Positions 7,200 to 13,846 of a DNA stretch of 14,547 bases are shown one piece after another. The position numbers were made by a program, and so were the translations under genes. How positions within the stretch are numbered: position 1 is the stretch's first letter; every line of letters begins with the position of its first letter. Source of the DNA: SZUA-584 sp964607965 (GTDB lineage: Bacteria > Bacillota > Clostridia > Christensenellales > SZUA-584); the NCBI GenBank assembly GCA_964607965.1, contig CAZSMH010000049.1, positions 1 through 14,547 on the forward strand. Reading direction: 5' to 3'. The notes under the pieces are model-generated. The model saw only the letters and a program-made list of their open reading frames with translations, was not told where the DNA came from and made no database searches.

Positions 7200-7772
7200 T
7201 TAATCCTTTATTTTTTTTGCAAGCTCCGCTATGTTGCGTCCGAGCGTTACCATCGTTTCAATGCCTTCGGAATCGTTCTGCACGTCTCCGGCGGCGACGC
7301 CTATACCCTGATTCCAGTAGCTTGAGCCGACTATTATACCCTCGCCTATAGTAAACAGATTGTTCATAGAGTTAAACGCGGTAAGCGCGCCGTTGCGCCG
7401 CACCGCCGTTACGCTTGCGCACAGTTTTCCGGCAAGAAGACGGTGCGGTCTTCCGACGTAGCCCACGCGGTCTATAAATGCCTTCATTTGTGCGGTTAAG
7501 CCTCCAAAATACACAGGTGAGCCGAGTATAAGTATATCTGCCTGAGCAATTGCTGCTATTGCTTCGTTTACTATATCGTCGTCAAAAAAACAGCGCATTT
7601 CCTCACCTTTTCGGCAGCGCCCGCACGCAATGCACCCGTGTATATCCCGGCCGCCCGCCTGAATCAGCTGCGTGTCTATACCGACCTGTTCAAGCTGTGT
7701 AAGAACGGTATTTAAGAGAATGTATGTGTTTCCCTTAGGTCTCGGGCTACCGTTAACTGCTATTGCTTTCAT
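7200..7772 (-). CDS. Flavodoxin-fold NAD(P)H-dependent FMN reductase / iron-sulfur flavoprotein-like
   Basis: This 190-residue protein has a flavodoxin-like fold. The opening MKAIAVNGSPRPKGNT is the FMN-phosphate loop of the NADPH-dependent FMN reductase family. SPVYFGGLTAQMKAFIDRVG (about 84-103) is the usual second flavin-contact and dimer segment. Between them lie four cysteines, Cys47-x2-Cys50-x2-Cys53-x7-Cys61, matching the compact CX2CX2CX4-7C motif of archaeal and clostridial iron-sulfur flavoproteins (Isf), where it binds a 4Fe-4S cluster. It probably transfers electrons in the cytoplasm; donor and acceptor are unknown. The start at 7772 has AGAAAGGAA. The gene begins 25 nt after the HAD phosphatase stop, so the two form an operon ending at the shared terminator. 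Confidence 0.85.
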   Translation of the reverse strand: MKAIAVNGSPRPKGNTYILLNTVLTQLEQVGIDTQLIQAGGRDIHGCIACGRCRKGEEMRCFFDDDIVNEAIAAIAQADILILGSPVYFGGLTAQMKAFIDRVGYVGRPHRLLAGKLCASVTAVRRNGALTAFNSMNNLFTIGEGIIVGSSYWNQGIGVAAGDVQNDSEGIETMVTLGRNIAELAKKIKD

Positions 7773-7797
7773 ATGATAAATTCCTTTCTGCTTTATG

Positions 7798-8601
7798 TTA
7801 ATTTGATGTTGTCAGTCTGTTAAGCGATTCATAAAGCTCCAAAACGCTGTCAAAAACGAAATGGGGTTTATACGGGCTTTCATCAATATCCTTTTTGGTC
7901 ATTTCGCCGGAAAGCACGCCTATTGCACACATGCCGTTATCAACAGCCAGCCTTATATCTGTGTAAAGCCGATCACCCACAACCGCCGTTTTATTGACAG
8001 GAATACCTGTAGCCGATGAAATACAGCACGCTGTATATGCGGACGGCTTACCAAGATATAGAGGAGAGCGCCCTGAGGCATGAGATATCATAGCGCATAT
8101 GCTGGCACAGTCGGGTATAACATTGCCGCCTTCAAGAGGGCACACCGCGTCAATATTTGTTGCAAGGAAGGGAAGCCCTTCACGGAGCAGTGATACCGCT
8201 ATGCATGCCTTTTTATAATCGTACGATGTATCAAAGCCGATAAGAACGCAGTGCGGGCGGTTTTCCGTGCAAATTATTCCGTAATTATCAAGCTGATTTT
8301 GCAGAGCATTAGTTCCTACTGCATAAACGCGTGCATTTGCGCCGAAGGTTTTAATGATATAATCTGCCGCAACATCAGCGGATGTTATAACGGGCGGCTG
8401 TTCACCGAAGCCCAGAGAAACTAGTTTTTGAGCATAATCTTTCGGAGAACGCGATGAGTTGTTGGTAAAAAACCGGTAACTTATACTGTGTTCCGAAAAA
8501 AATGCAAGAAGCTGTTTAGCTCCGTCTATTACCCTATCGCCAAGATAAACGGTACCGTCCATATCGAGTATAAAACATTCAATTGAAAGAAGATTAATCA
8601 T
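7798..8601 (-). CDS. HAD-superfamily sugar-phosphatase, NagD / p-nitrophenylphosphatase-like
   Basis: This is a cytoplasmic phosphatase of the HAD IIA group. The 267-residue protein has motif I DMDGT (Asp13 nucleophile, Asp15), motif II TNNSS (Thr46), motif III Lys185 (LGKPS) and motif IV VGDRLYTDI (Asp210, Asp215). The C2-type cap lies between motifs II and III. Length and motifs match NagD/AraL/PgpA-like phosphatases, which act on small phosphate metabolites; the natural substrate cannot be read from sequence. The frame stays open upstream to 8655, but I chose ATG 8601: AAAAGGA sits about 8 nt before it and the protein then begins in the family's normal place, MINLLSIECFILDMDGT. An ATG at 8610 would have its ribosome site directly against the codon. 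It is the first gene of a two-gene leftward operon. Confidence 0.88.
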   Translation of the reverse strand: MINLLSIECFILDMDGTVYLGDRVIDGAKQLLAFFSEHSISYRFFTNNSSRSPKDYAQKLVSLGFGEQPPVITSADVAADYIIKTFGANARVYAVGTNALQNQLDNYGIICTENRPHCVLIGFDTSYDYKKACIAVSLLREGLPFLATNIDAVCPLEGGNVIPDCASICAMISHASGRSPLYLGKPSAYTACCISSATGIPVNKTAVVGDRLYTDIRLAVDNGMCAIGVLSGEMTKKDIDESPYKPHFVFDSVLELYESLNRLTTSN

Positions 8602-8626
8602 AAGACACATCCTTTTGGATATAAAG

Positions 8627-8655
8627 ATTTTATCAGACCGAATGCGACAAAACAA
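8627..8655 (-). promoter_or_regulatory. Putative promoter of the HAD-flavoprotein operon
   Basis: On the minus strand, TTGTTT (8655-8650) lies 17 nt before TAAAAT (8632-8627), which is preceded by TGA and so forms an extended -10 (TGATAAAAT). The start would be near 8620, giving a leader of about 19 nt before ATG 8601. This supports 8601 as the start codon, because the longer frame to 8655 would contain the promoter. Confidence 0.45.
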
Positions 8656-8751
8656 GATGAACGATGGTTTTTAATTTTTTGCGATGTGTTTATTACGTTT
8701 TGCTTTACGGAGCGAATACATGATGGTATAGTAAAAAAGGTGAAAAATGTA

Positions 8752-9534
8752 GTGAAAAAGACAGGACTGGCACTGGGTGGCGGAGGAGTCCGCGGAGTTG
8801 CGCATATTGCCTATCTTGAAGCAATTGAAAGTCTTGGCATAGTGCCTGATATTATTTCCGGCACATCCAGCGGAGCCATTGTCGGAGCGCTTTATGCCGG
8901 AGGAATGTCACCGCAGGAGATTTACTGCACGCTGGAGAATTTTTTTAAAACAGGCAAGCGTTTTGGGCTGGCGTTATTAAAGAGAAAAGGGAACGGCGGC
9001 AGGATAGCGTCTTTTGTAAGAGACTATATCGAACGCATATTGCCTAAAAAAAGATTTGAAGAACTGCGCATACCTCTGAAAATTGTCGCAACTAATTTTC
9101 GGACGCTTGAGGAAAAAGTTTTTGACAGCGGCGATATACTTTCGGGATTGATGGGCAGCATTGCGTTGCCCAGCGTGTTTGTTCCGCAGTATGTAGAAGG
9201 CGAATATTATATGGACGGCGGAGCAACCAACATTGTGCCTTTTGACATTATACGCGGTTTGTGCGATATTCTTATCGCAATAGATGTGTCGCTTGTCAGG
9301 CCAAATAATTTTAAGCCTAACAATAAAAACGCGATTAGGGCTACATGGGCGGCAACGCAGGAAAGTCTTCTCGAACTAAAACTAAAATCGTGCCTAGTGG
9401 AAATACTCGAAAGGCCGAGCTTTGATAAAGCTTCAACCATGGAGTTTTATAAATATGAGCAGATTTATAAACAGGCGCAGGAGATAGCGCCGCTGTTTAT
9501 CGAAAAACTAAGGAAATATATTAAGAAAGGATAG
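8752..9534 (+). CDS. Patatin-like phospholipase, catalytically complete
   Basis: This is a serine lipid acyl hydrolase of the patatin/RssA group, 260 residues. It has the oxyanion loop GGGGVRG (9-15), His18, the nucleophile motif GTSSG with Ser39, and the DGG motif with catalytic Asp155. The Ser-Asp dyad and the loop are therefore all in place. No signal peptide or membrane segment is seen, so it should be cytoplasmic or membrane-surface, acting on phospholipids or other acyl esters. The frame opens at GTG 8686, but I chose GTG 8752: AAAAAAGGTGA lies 8 nt before it and the protein then begins directly at the first strand, as in the family. The weaker GTG at 8740 lies inside that ribosome site. 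The gene is followed after 7 nt by a paralogue lacking the serine. The 150-nt divergent gap upstream holds no convincing plus-strand promoter. Confidence 0.88.
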   Translation: MKKTGLALGGGGVRGVAHIAYLEAIESLGIVPDIISGTSSGAIVGALYAGGMSPQEIYCTLENFFKTGKRFGLALLKRKGNGGRIASFVRDYIERILPKKRFEELRIPLKIVATNFRTLEEKVFDSGDILSGLMGSIALPSVFVPQYVEGEYYMDGGATNIVPFDIIRGLCDILIAIDVSLVRPNNFKPNNKNAIRATWAATQESLLELKLKSCLVEILERPSFDKASTMEFYKYEQIYKQAQEIAPLFIEKLRKYIKKG

Positions 9535-9541
9535 GGTGTCT

Positions 9542-10324
9542 ATGACGTTAGGAATAGCTTTCGGGGGAAGCGGTGCGCAGGGCATCGCAAATATCGCATA
9601 TATAAAAGCGCTTGAATCTTTGGGAATAAAGCCGGACATTGTGTCCGGAACGGGCATAGGTGCTGTTGTGGCCTCGATGTATGCGGCCGGTATGGACAGC
9701 GAAAGCATGATAAAATTTATGCGTGAAGTGGATTTTCCGGGGGCTAAGCGTCCGGTTAATGCCGCTAAGGTAAAAGATGCTAAAATAGGTATATTAGACG
9801 GGCTTGGGCTTGAGGAATACTATCAAATGATTGTTCCCGTAAAAGTGTTCGACCGGCTGTATTTTCAGCTGAAAATTGTAGCGGCGAACGCTGCGACTTT
9901 GGAGGAAGTGCTGTTTACGCAAGGCGATGTCGGCAGAGCGGTGCGCTGCGCAGCCGCAGTGCCGGGAGTATTTTTGCCGCATAAGGTTGAGGATGATTAT
10001 TATTTTGACGGTTCATGCATTAATCCCGTTCCTTTCGATATAATCAGAGACGATTGCGATGTGCTTGCGGCAATATACCCGCAGATTAAAGGCGGTACAG
10101 ATACCGTAAACACACAGGTATTCTTTGCGCTGTCGAACGCATATGACGCAGCCAAAAAAGCGCTCGCGGAAGAAAAACAAAAGGCATGCCATGTGGATAA
10201 ATATGAGTCCTTAATGCTTGAGGGTTTCTCGATGTATGATTTTGCTATGTTTGAAGAGATTATAGAGTTCGCAGAAGAACAGGCGGGAATTTTCGCGCTT
10301 GATTTACAAAACAAGCTCAAATAA
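9542..10324 (+). CDS. Patatin-like paralogue lacking the catalytic serine
   Basis: This 260-residue protein is clearly homologous to its upstream neighbour: IAYIKALESLGIKPDIVSGT here matches IAYLEAIESLGIVPDIISGT there, and NPVPFDIIRDDCD matches NIVPFDIIRGLCD. The active site is changed. The nucleophile motif GTSSG reads GTGIG, so Gly38 (codon GGC, 9653-9655) replaces serine. The oxyanion loop reads GGSGAQG, without the usual arginine, and the following His is Asn17. Asp156 (DGS) remains. The frame is intact and nothing suggests decay, so it looks like a maintained pseudoenzyme, perhaps a binding partner or regulator of the active paralogue; this is inference. ATG 9542 has AAAGGATAGGG upstream; GTG 9536 is an alternative adding two residues. 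It begins 7 nt after the first patatin gene and is followed by lgt. Confidence 0.85.
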   Translation: MTLGIAFGGSGAQGIANIAYIKALESLGIKPDIVSGTGIGAVVASMYAAGMDSESMIKFMREVDFPGAKRPVNAAKVKDAKIGILDGLGLEEYYQMIVPVKVFDRLYFQLKIVAANAATLEEVLFTQGDVGRAVRCAAAVPGVFLPHKVEDDYYFDGSCINPVPFDIIRDDCDVLAAIYPQIKGGTDTVNTQVFFALSNAYDAAKKALAEEKQKACHVDKYESLMLEGFSMYDFAMFEEIIEFAEEQAGIFALDLQNKLK

Positions 10325-10362
10325 AATAATATATTATAATTTTGTGTATTGCGGAGGTTAAC

Positions 10363-11349
10363 ATGGGTAACAGAATAGCGTTTACTATACCTATAGGAGA
10401 AGGCATTAATATCCACTGGTACGGTATTATTATAGCGGCGGGAGTGCTGGTTGCTGTAGCGCTCGGAATCATAGAATCAAAAAGAAGAGGGTACCGTTCG
10501 GAAATGGTGCTGGATTTTTTGCTGCTGGCAATACCGCTTGGCATAGTATTTGCACGGCTTTATTATGTCATATTTTCTCCGGATTATGTTGTATACGAAA
10601 GCATTATTGATGTAATCGCCATATGGACCGGAGGGCTTGCAATTTACGGCGCGGTAATAGGCGGCGCTATTGCTGCAGTCATCTTTTCAAAATGGCGCAA
10701 GGTACCTCTGGGAGATATATTCGATGTTGCGGCTCCCAGCGTAATAATCGCTCAGGCGATAGGGCGCTGGGGCAATTTTATAAACCAGGAGGCTCACGGA
10801 TTAAAAATACTTGATTCGGCGTGGCAATGGTTTCCGGCGGGCGTCAATATAGGCGGAGAATGGTATATGGCGACGTTTTTCTACGAATCGGCATGGAACT
10901 TAATAGTATTTGCTGTGCTTATGCTGTTAAGAAAAAAGATAAAGATACGAGGAGGCTTGTTTGCGCTTTATTTAGCTCTATATGGAGCAGGACGTTTTGT
11001 TATAGAGTCGTTTAGGACAGACAGCCTTTATATAGGCGAATTTCGGGTATCTCAGCTGTTAAGCGCTGCGTTTGTTATCGGCGGAATACTATACATTGTT
11101 CTTATGGTAAGAAAAAAGAAAGAATGGCCGGCATACGAAGGGTTTTACAGTTTAGACTTGACTTCTGAGCAAATAGAAGAATACAGGGAAAGCATGAAGA
11201 AAAAAACCAAGGCTAAAAAGGCTGAGGAAGTCTCTAAAATAGAGGAATTGGAAAAGAGCGAGACAGAACCTGAGAATAGCGAAACAGAGGAAAAGGTATC
11301 TAAAGAGAGCGAAGCATCAAAGAATAAAGAAGAAGGCAACGAACAATAA
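10363..11349 (+). CDS. lgt: Prolipoprotein diacylglyceryl transferase
   Basis: Lgt moves diacylglycerol from phosphatidylglycerol to the lipobox cysteine of prolipoproteins in the membrane, the first step of lipoprotein maturation. The family signature is present as GRWGNFINQEAHG (134-146; Arg135, Asn138 and Glu143 align with E. coli Arg143, Asn146 and Glu151). HWYG (18-21) and YGAGRFVIESFR (207-218, Arg211) are also there. Several hydrophobic segments span residues 15-250, as expected for seven helices. Where E. coli has His103, the aligned residue here appears to be Tyr95 (LAIYGAVIGG). After the last helix comes an unusual tail of about 75 residues, very rich in Lys and Glu. The start is ATG 10363, because GGAGG lies 5 nt upstream; the frame extends 7 codons further up without a good site. 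It follows the patatin pair by 38 nt. Confidence 0.95.
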   Translation: MGNRIAFTIPIGEGINIHWYGIIIAAGVLVAVALGIIESKRRGYRSEMVLDFLLLAIPLGIVFARLYYVIFSPDYVVYESIIDVIAIWTGGLAIYGAVIGGAIAAVIFSKWRKVPLGDIFDVAAPSVIIAQAIGRWGNFINQEAHGLKILDSAWQWFPAGVNIGGEWYMATFFYESAWNLIVFAVLMLLRKKIKIRGGLFALYLALYGAGRFVIESFRTDSLYIGEFRVSQLLSAAFVIGGILYIVLMVRKKKEWPAYEGFYSLDLTSEQIEEYRESMKKKTKAKKAEEVSKIEELEKSETEPENSETEEKVSKESEASKNKEEGNEQ

Positions 11350-11415
11350 ATTTCCTGCATGATTTGCTGTGATTGTTTATTTATAAATTACTGCAAAATA
11401 AGACTATCATACTCG

Positions 11416-11447
11416 CACCGTCCGACAGTTTATACGTTTGGACGGTG
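11416..11447 (+). other. Hairpin between lgt and the DivIVA-like gene
   Basis: CACCGTCC (11416-11423) and GGACGGTG (11440-11447) form a perfect 8-bp stem with a 16-nt loop, extendable by two weaker pairs. The following bases, TTACTATTTATCC, are only partly T-rich, so it is a poor intrinsic terminator. It could be a weak terminator for lgt or a structure in the leader of the next gene, whose ribosome site begins 15 nt later. A TATCAT hexamer at 11405-11410 lacks a clear -35. The rest of the 129-nt gap shows nothing. Confidence 0.5.
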
Positions 11448-11478
11448 TTACTATTTATCCTAAAAGGAGGGTGGTCTT

Positions 11479-11925
11479 ATGGAAAAATTAAAAAAGAGCA
11501 TTATGGGAAAATATAATGCCGGTGATGTCGACAAACTGCTGCTTAAGGTGAGGGAAGACTACGAACAATGCTTAAAGAATCAGAAAGAAAGGATAATAAT
11601 ACTGAGGGACGAAAATAGAGAAATGGCCGCCAAACTGGCAGCTTACAGAAATAATGAACTTCACATACTAAAGGCAATAACTCATGCTGAAGAGACTGCA
11701 CAGGGTATTATAATGCAAGCTAAAATAAATGCTGAACGGTGTTTGGAGAAAGCGCGTAGTGAAGCGCTAAGCATAAAAGTTGCTGCCGAATGCTATTACA
11801 GGCGTCTTTGCAGCCTGAAAAGGGCAAGCGAAAGCATACATAAGGCGTTTGATCAGGTAATAAACGAGGAGCAGACTAACGTCCGGCAATTTGTCGGGTC
11901 TCAAGACAGATCTATAGTTTATTGA
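11479..11925 (+). CDS. DivIVA-like coiled-coil protein
   Basis: This 148-residue protein is mostly helical. Residues 10-58 (GKYNAGDVDKLLLKVREDYE, then heptad-like QCLKNQKERIIILRDENREMAAKL) resemble the N-terminal DivIVA domain followed by its coiled coil. Residues 68-100 (HAEETAQGIIMQAKINAERC and onward) match the second helix common in DivIVA/GpsB-like proteins, rich in Ala, Glu and Lys. DivIVA proteins gather at curved membrane, such as division sites and poles, and recruit partners. The usual N-terminal membrane-binding loop is not obvious here, so a soluble relative is also possible. Five cysteines are more than usual. The start has an excellent AAAAGGAGG at 8 nt. The gene is followed by a terminator-like hairpin, so it may be transcribed alone or at the end of the lgt transcript. 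Confidence 0.6.
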   Translation: MEKLKKSIMGKYNAGDVDKLLLKVREDYEQCLKNQKERIIILRDENREMAAKLAAYRNNELHILKAITHAEETAQGIIMQAKINAERCLEKARSEALSIKVAAECYYRRLCSLKRASESIHKAFDQVINEEQTNVRQFVGSQDRSIVY

Positions 11926-11937
11926 TAATAACGCCCG

Positions 11938-11967
11938 GGCTGTCGCATAGGCAGCCTATTTTAATTT
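11938..11967 (+). terminator. Intrinsic terminator after the DivIVA-like gene
   Basis: GGCTGTC (11938-11944) pairs with GGCAGCC (11950-11956), 7 bp with one G-T wobble and the loop GCATA. It is followed by TATTTTAATTT. It begins 12 nt after the stop at 11925. Its T-rich tail is at the same time the left arm of the long inverted repeat at 11956-11994, so the two structures compete for the same bases. Confidence 0.65.
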
Positions 11968-11994
11968 ATTGCAAAGCGCAATAAATTAAAATAG
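11956..11994. repeat. Perfect 17-bp inverted repeat with 5-nt loop
   Basis: CTATTTTAATTTATTGC (11956-11972) and its exact complement (11978-11994) flank the loop AAAGC. All 17 pairs are perfect; 15 are A-T or sit in the AT-rich part, with G-C at the loop end and the base. It ends 74 nt before the chosen TTG start of the PIG-L gene. It could be part of a terminator region, a binding site, or an mRNA-stabilising hairpin. No T-run follows it on the plus strand. Confidence 0.85.
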
Positions 11995-12068
11995 AATATA
12001 TACATAGAATGCATTACATGCTTAATATTGAAACCAAGATTGACTTTTTGCTATCGGAGGATGCAATA

Positions 12069-12917
12069 TTGGATTTACACAACGGGAATGCTTCCGTTTT
12101 TGTTCCTGACGGCATAAATGTTTCGGGTGCACTTTCCCGGACAACTTCGTTATGTATAGCTGCACATCAGGACGATACCGAGATAATGGCGTATAACGCG
12201 ATTATTGAAGCATACAATAAAAAAGATAATTGGTTTGCAAGCGTTATTGTAACAGACGGAAGCGGCTCACCACGCAATGGGGAATATGCGGATTTTAATG
12301 ATGATGAAATTAAGGCAGTAAGAGTTAAAGAGCAAAACAAAGCTGCCATGATGGGCAAATACTCAGTGCAGTTTCAGCTTGGTTACCAAAGTGCGGAAAT
12401 AAAAAAACCGTCTAATCATAACCTGATATGCGATATTAAAAATATTATTAGCGCATCGTGCCCCAAAGTTGTATATACGCATAATCTGGCTGATAAACAT
12501 GATACACACGTTGCGGTAGCGCTGCATACCATAAATGCTTTAAGGCAGATGCAATTTTTGCCGCAGCTTTTTGGAATGGAAGTGTGGCGTAATCTAGACT
12601 GGCTGCAGGATAAAGAAAAGGTCGTGTTTGACGCATCGGATAATGAAGAATTAGCTGCAGAACTTCTCGGATTATTTGATTCTCAGATTGCGGGCGGAAA
12701 AAGATATGATATTGCCGTTTTGGGCAGACGCCGAGCAAACGCAGCCTTTCACGTAGGCCGTAATACAGACAGCCTGAGTTCTGCAATTTTTGGCGTTGAT
12801 ATGACAGAATTGCTTCTATGTCCGGATATCAAGCTGGAGGAATTTATATCCAAACAGATTGACGGTTTTAAACAGGAAACATTGGCAAAAATATCAAAGC
12901 TTAATGTCAGTGTTTAA
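12069..12917 (+). CDS. PIG-L / LmbE family zinc deacetylase
   Basis: PIG-L enzymes remove N-acetyl groups from sugars such as GlcNAc in glycolipids, mycothiol or bacillithiol precursors and antibiotics. This member has the first zinc motif AHQDDTE (His33, Asp36; family form AHPDDE) and the second HDTH (His144, His147), preceded by YTHNLADK. The block FDSQIAGGKRYD followed by GRRRANA is, from memory, characteristic of a clostridial subgroup of unknown substrate. I start it at TTG 12069: CGGAGG at 12055-12060 lies 8 nt upstream, and the product MDLHNGNASVFVPDG then matches the way I recall relatives beginning. An in-frame ATG at 12009 would add 20 residues and has no ribosome site. The protein is 282 residues, soluble, with no signal peptide. 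It follows the inverted repeat and precedes thpR by 81 nt. Confidence 0.85.
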   Translation: MDLHNGNASVFVPDGINVSGALSRTTSLCIAAHQDDTEIMAYNAIIEAYNKKDNWFASVIVTDGSGSPRNGEYADFNDDEIKAVRVKEQNKAAMMGKYSVQFQLGYQSAEIKKPSNHNLICDIKNIISASCPKVVYTHNLADKHDTHVAVALHTINALRQMQFLPQLFGMEVWRNLDWLQDKEKVVFDASDNEELAAELLGLFDSQIAGGKRYDIAVLGRRRANAAFHVGRNTDSLSSAIFGVDMTELLLCPDIKLEEFISKQIDGFKQETLAKISKLNVSV

Positions 12918-12947
12918 ACGGTATGCTTTTTAAGCTCGTTAGTCAAG

Positions 12948-12981
12948 CAACAGAAAAACTGAATCAACAGAAAAACTGAAT
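12948..12981 (+). repeat. 17-bp tandem duplication between PIG-L and thpR genes
   Basis: CAACAGAAAAACTGAAT occurs twice, back to back (12948-12964 and 12965-12981), with no mismatch. The second copy ends 6 nt before the AAAGGA ribosome site of thpR. It lies wholly in the intergenic gap and looks like a recent slippage or duplication event that pushed the two genes apart. Confidence 0.9.
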
Positions 12982-12998
12982 CACAGCAAAGGAAAATA

Positions 12999-13520
12999 AT
13001 GCGGTTATTTGTAGGAATTAAAACTGGCTGCGATGATTATCTTGTTTCGCTTCAGCAAAGATTAAAAGAATATGACAGAGGCAATTTTACAAAAAGAGAT
13101 AATCTGCATATTACGCTTAAGTTTTTAGGTGAAGTTGAATCTGGTAAACAAAAAGACATATGCGAAGCAATATCGGATATCAAGTGTAAACCTTTTTACC
13201 TTGAATGCCGCGGGATTGGAGTATTTAACAGCAGAATAGCATTTGTAAAAGTGGGGGGAGATATACATAGGCTTTCCTATATATTTTTGCAGCTGGAAAA
13301 CGCTCTTTTTAAAAAAGGATTTAAAAAGGAGACAAGGGAATATAAGCCTCATATAACCCTCGCACGCGGTTTCCGCCCCAGGTTAGAAATTGAGTCTATA
13401 GAATGCAAATGCCAAGTCTTTTTAGTAAATGAAATAACGCTGTTTGAAAGCAGGCGCGAAGACGGCAGCCTTAAATATATACCGCTGTTTGTCCATAAGA
13501 TAAACGCAATCAAAGACTAA
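12999..13520 (+). CDS. thpR: RNA 2',3'-cyclic phosphodiesterase (2'-5' RNA ligase family)
   Basis: This 173-residue protein belongs to the 2H phosphoesterase superfamily. The two signature HxTx motifs are His37-Ile-Thr39-Leu (NLHITLKFLG) and His118-Ile-Thr120-Leu (YKPHITLARG), at the usual separation. The opening MRLFVGIK is the standard first strand. The family hydrolyses 2',3'-cyclic phosphate ends of RNA to 2'-phosphate and was first described as a 2'-5' RNA ligase; the physiological RNA is unclear. Length is normal for ThpR (about 175-190). The ATG has AAAGGAAA ahead of it. It may share a transcript with the PIG-L gene. Its stop lies only 2 nt from the stop of the convergent small gene, with no terminator in between, so the transcripts probably overlap. 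Confidence 0.92.
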   Translation: MRLFVGIKTGCDDYLVSLQQRLKEYDRGNFTKRDNLHITLKFLGEVESGKQKDICEAISDIKCKPFYLECRGIGVFNSRIAFVKVGGDIHRLSYIFLQLENALFKKGFKKETREYKPHITLARGFRPRLEIESIECKCQVFLVNEITLFESRREDGSLKYIPLFVHKINAIKD

Positions 13521-13522
13521 AA

Positions 13523-13732
13523 CTACTTTTTTTCGTTTTTCACGTTTTTATCTTCGTTGGCGTGAGTGGCTTTTTTCTGAGGTACTGAATATACGCCGAA
13601 CAAACCCTCGGTTTGCGCATCTGTCAGAGGAGGGGTTGGGACCATGCCGGTGCATTCGGTTGCGGATGTGATATCCAGCGATTTGTAATCATCTTTGCGG
13701 CTTAAGTTATATTTATCTTTATGTTTGTTCAT
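13523..13732 (-). CDS. Small hypothetical protein with Pro-rich middle
   Basis: I do not recognise this 69-residue protein. It is charged and has no membrane segment or signal peptide. A basic start (MNKHKDKYNLSRKDDYK) is followed by a central block, ECTGMVPTPPLTDAQTEG, then LFGVYSVP, and a Lys/Asn-rich end. The central block is the only part that looks constrained. It is probably a real gene: AAGGAG lies 8 nt before the ATG, a promoter-like pair lies just upstream, and it fills the space between thpR and hppA without overlap. It is convergent with thpR, 2 nt apart, and divergent from hppA. Function unknown. Confidence 0.65.
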   Translation of the reverse strand: MNKHKDKYNLSRKDDYKSLDITSATECTGMVPTPPLTDAQTEGLFGVYSVPQKKATHANEDKNVKNEKK

Positions 13733-13755
13733 CTTAAACTCCTTATCCAGTCGAT

Positions 13756-13784
13756 TTTATAGTACCCTTTTCGCGTGATGTTTA
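13756..13784 (-). promoter_or_regulatory. Putative promoter of the small hypothetical gene
   Basis: Read on the minus strand, TAAACA (13784-13779) and TATAAA (13761-13756) are spaced by 17 nt. Transcription would start near 13749, leaving a leader of about 17 nt that contains the AAGGAG ribosome site. Confidence 0.4.
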
Positions 13785-13846
13785 TTACATAATGAAACAA
13801 AACTATTACAGGTTAAAAAAAGGCTTTTAATAAATTAAATATGATG

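Noticed and set aside
8686..8751. Longer N-terminus for the first patatin from GTG 8686
   Set aside because: The extra 22 residues match nothing, and the good ribosome site AAAAAAGGTGA lies inside this stretch, in front of GTG 8752.
10303..10340. Promoter for lgt (TATAAT at 10335-10340)
   Set aside because: The -10 match is perfect, but no -35 lies at 16-18 nt (TTTACA is 26 nt away), the region is simple AT sequence, and the start would fall almost on the ribosome site. lgt is more simply co-transcribed with the patatin pair.
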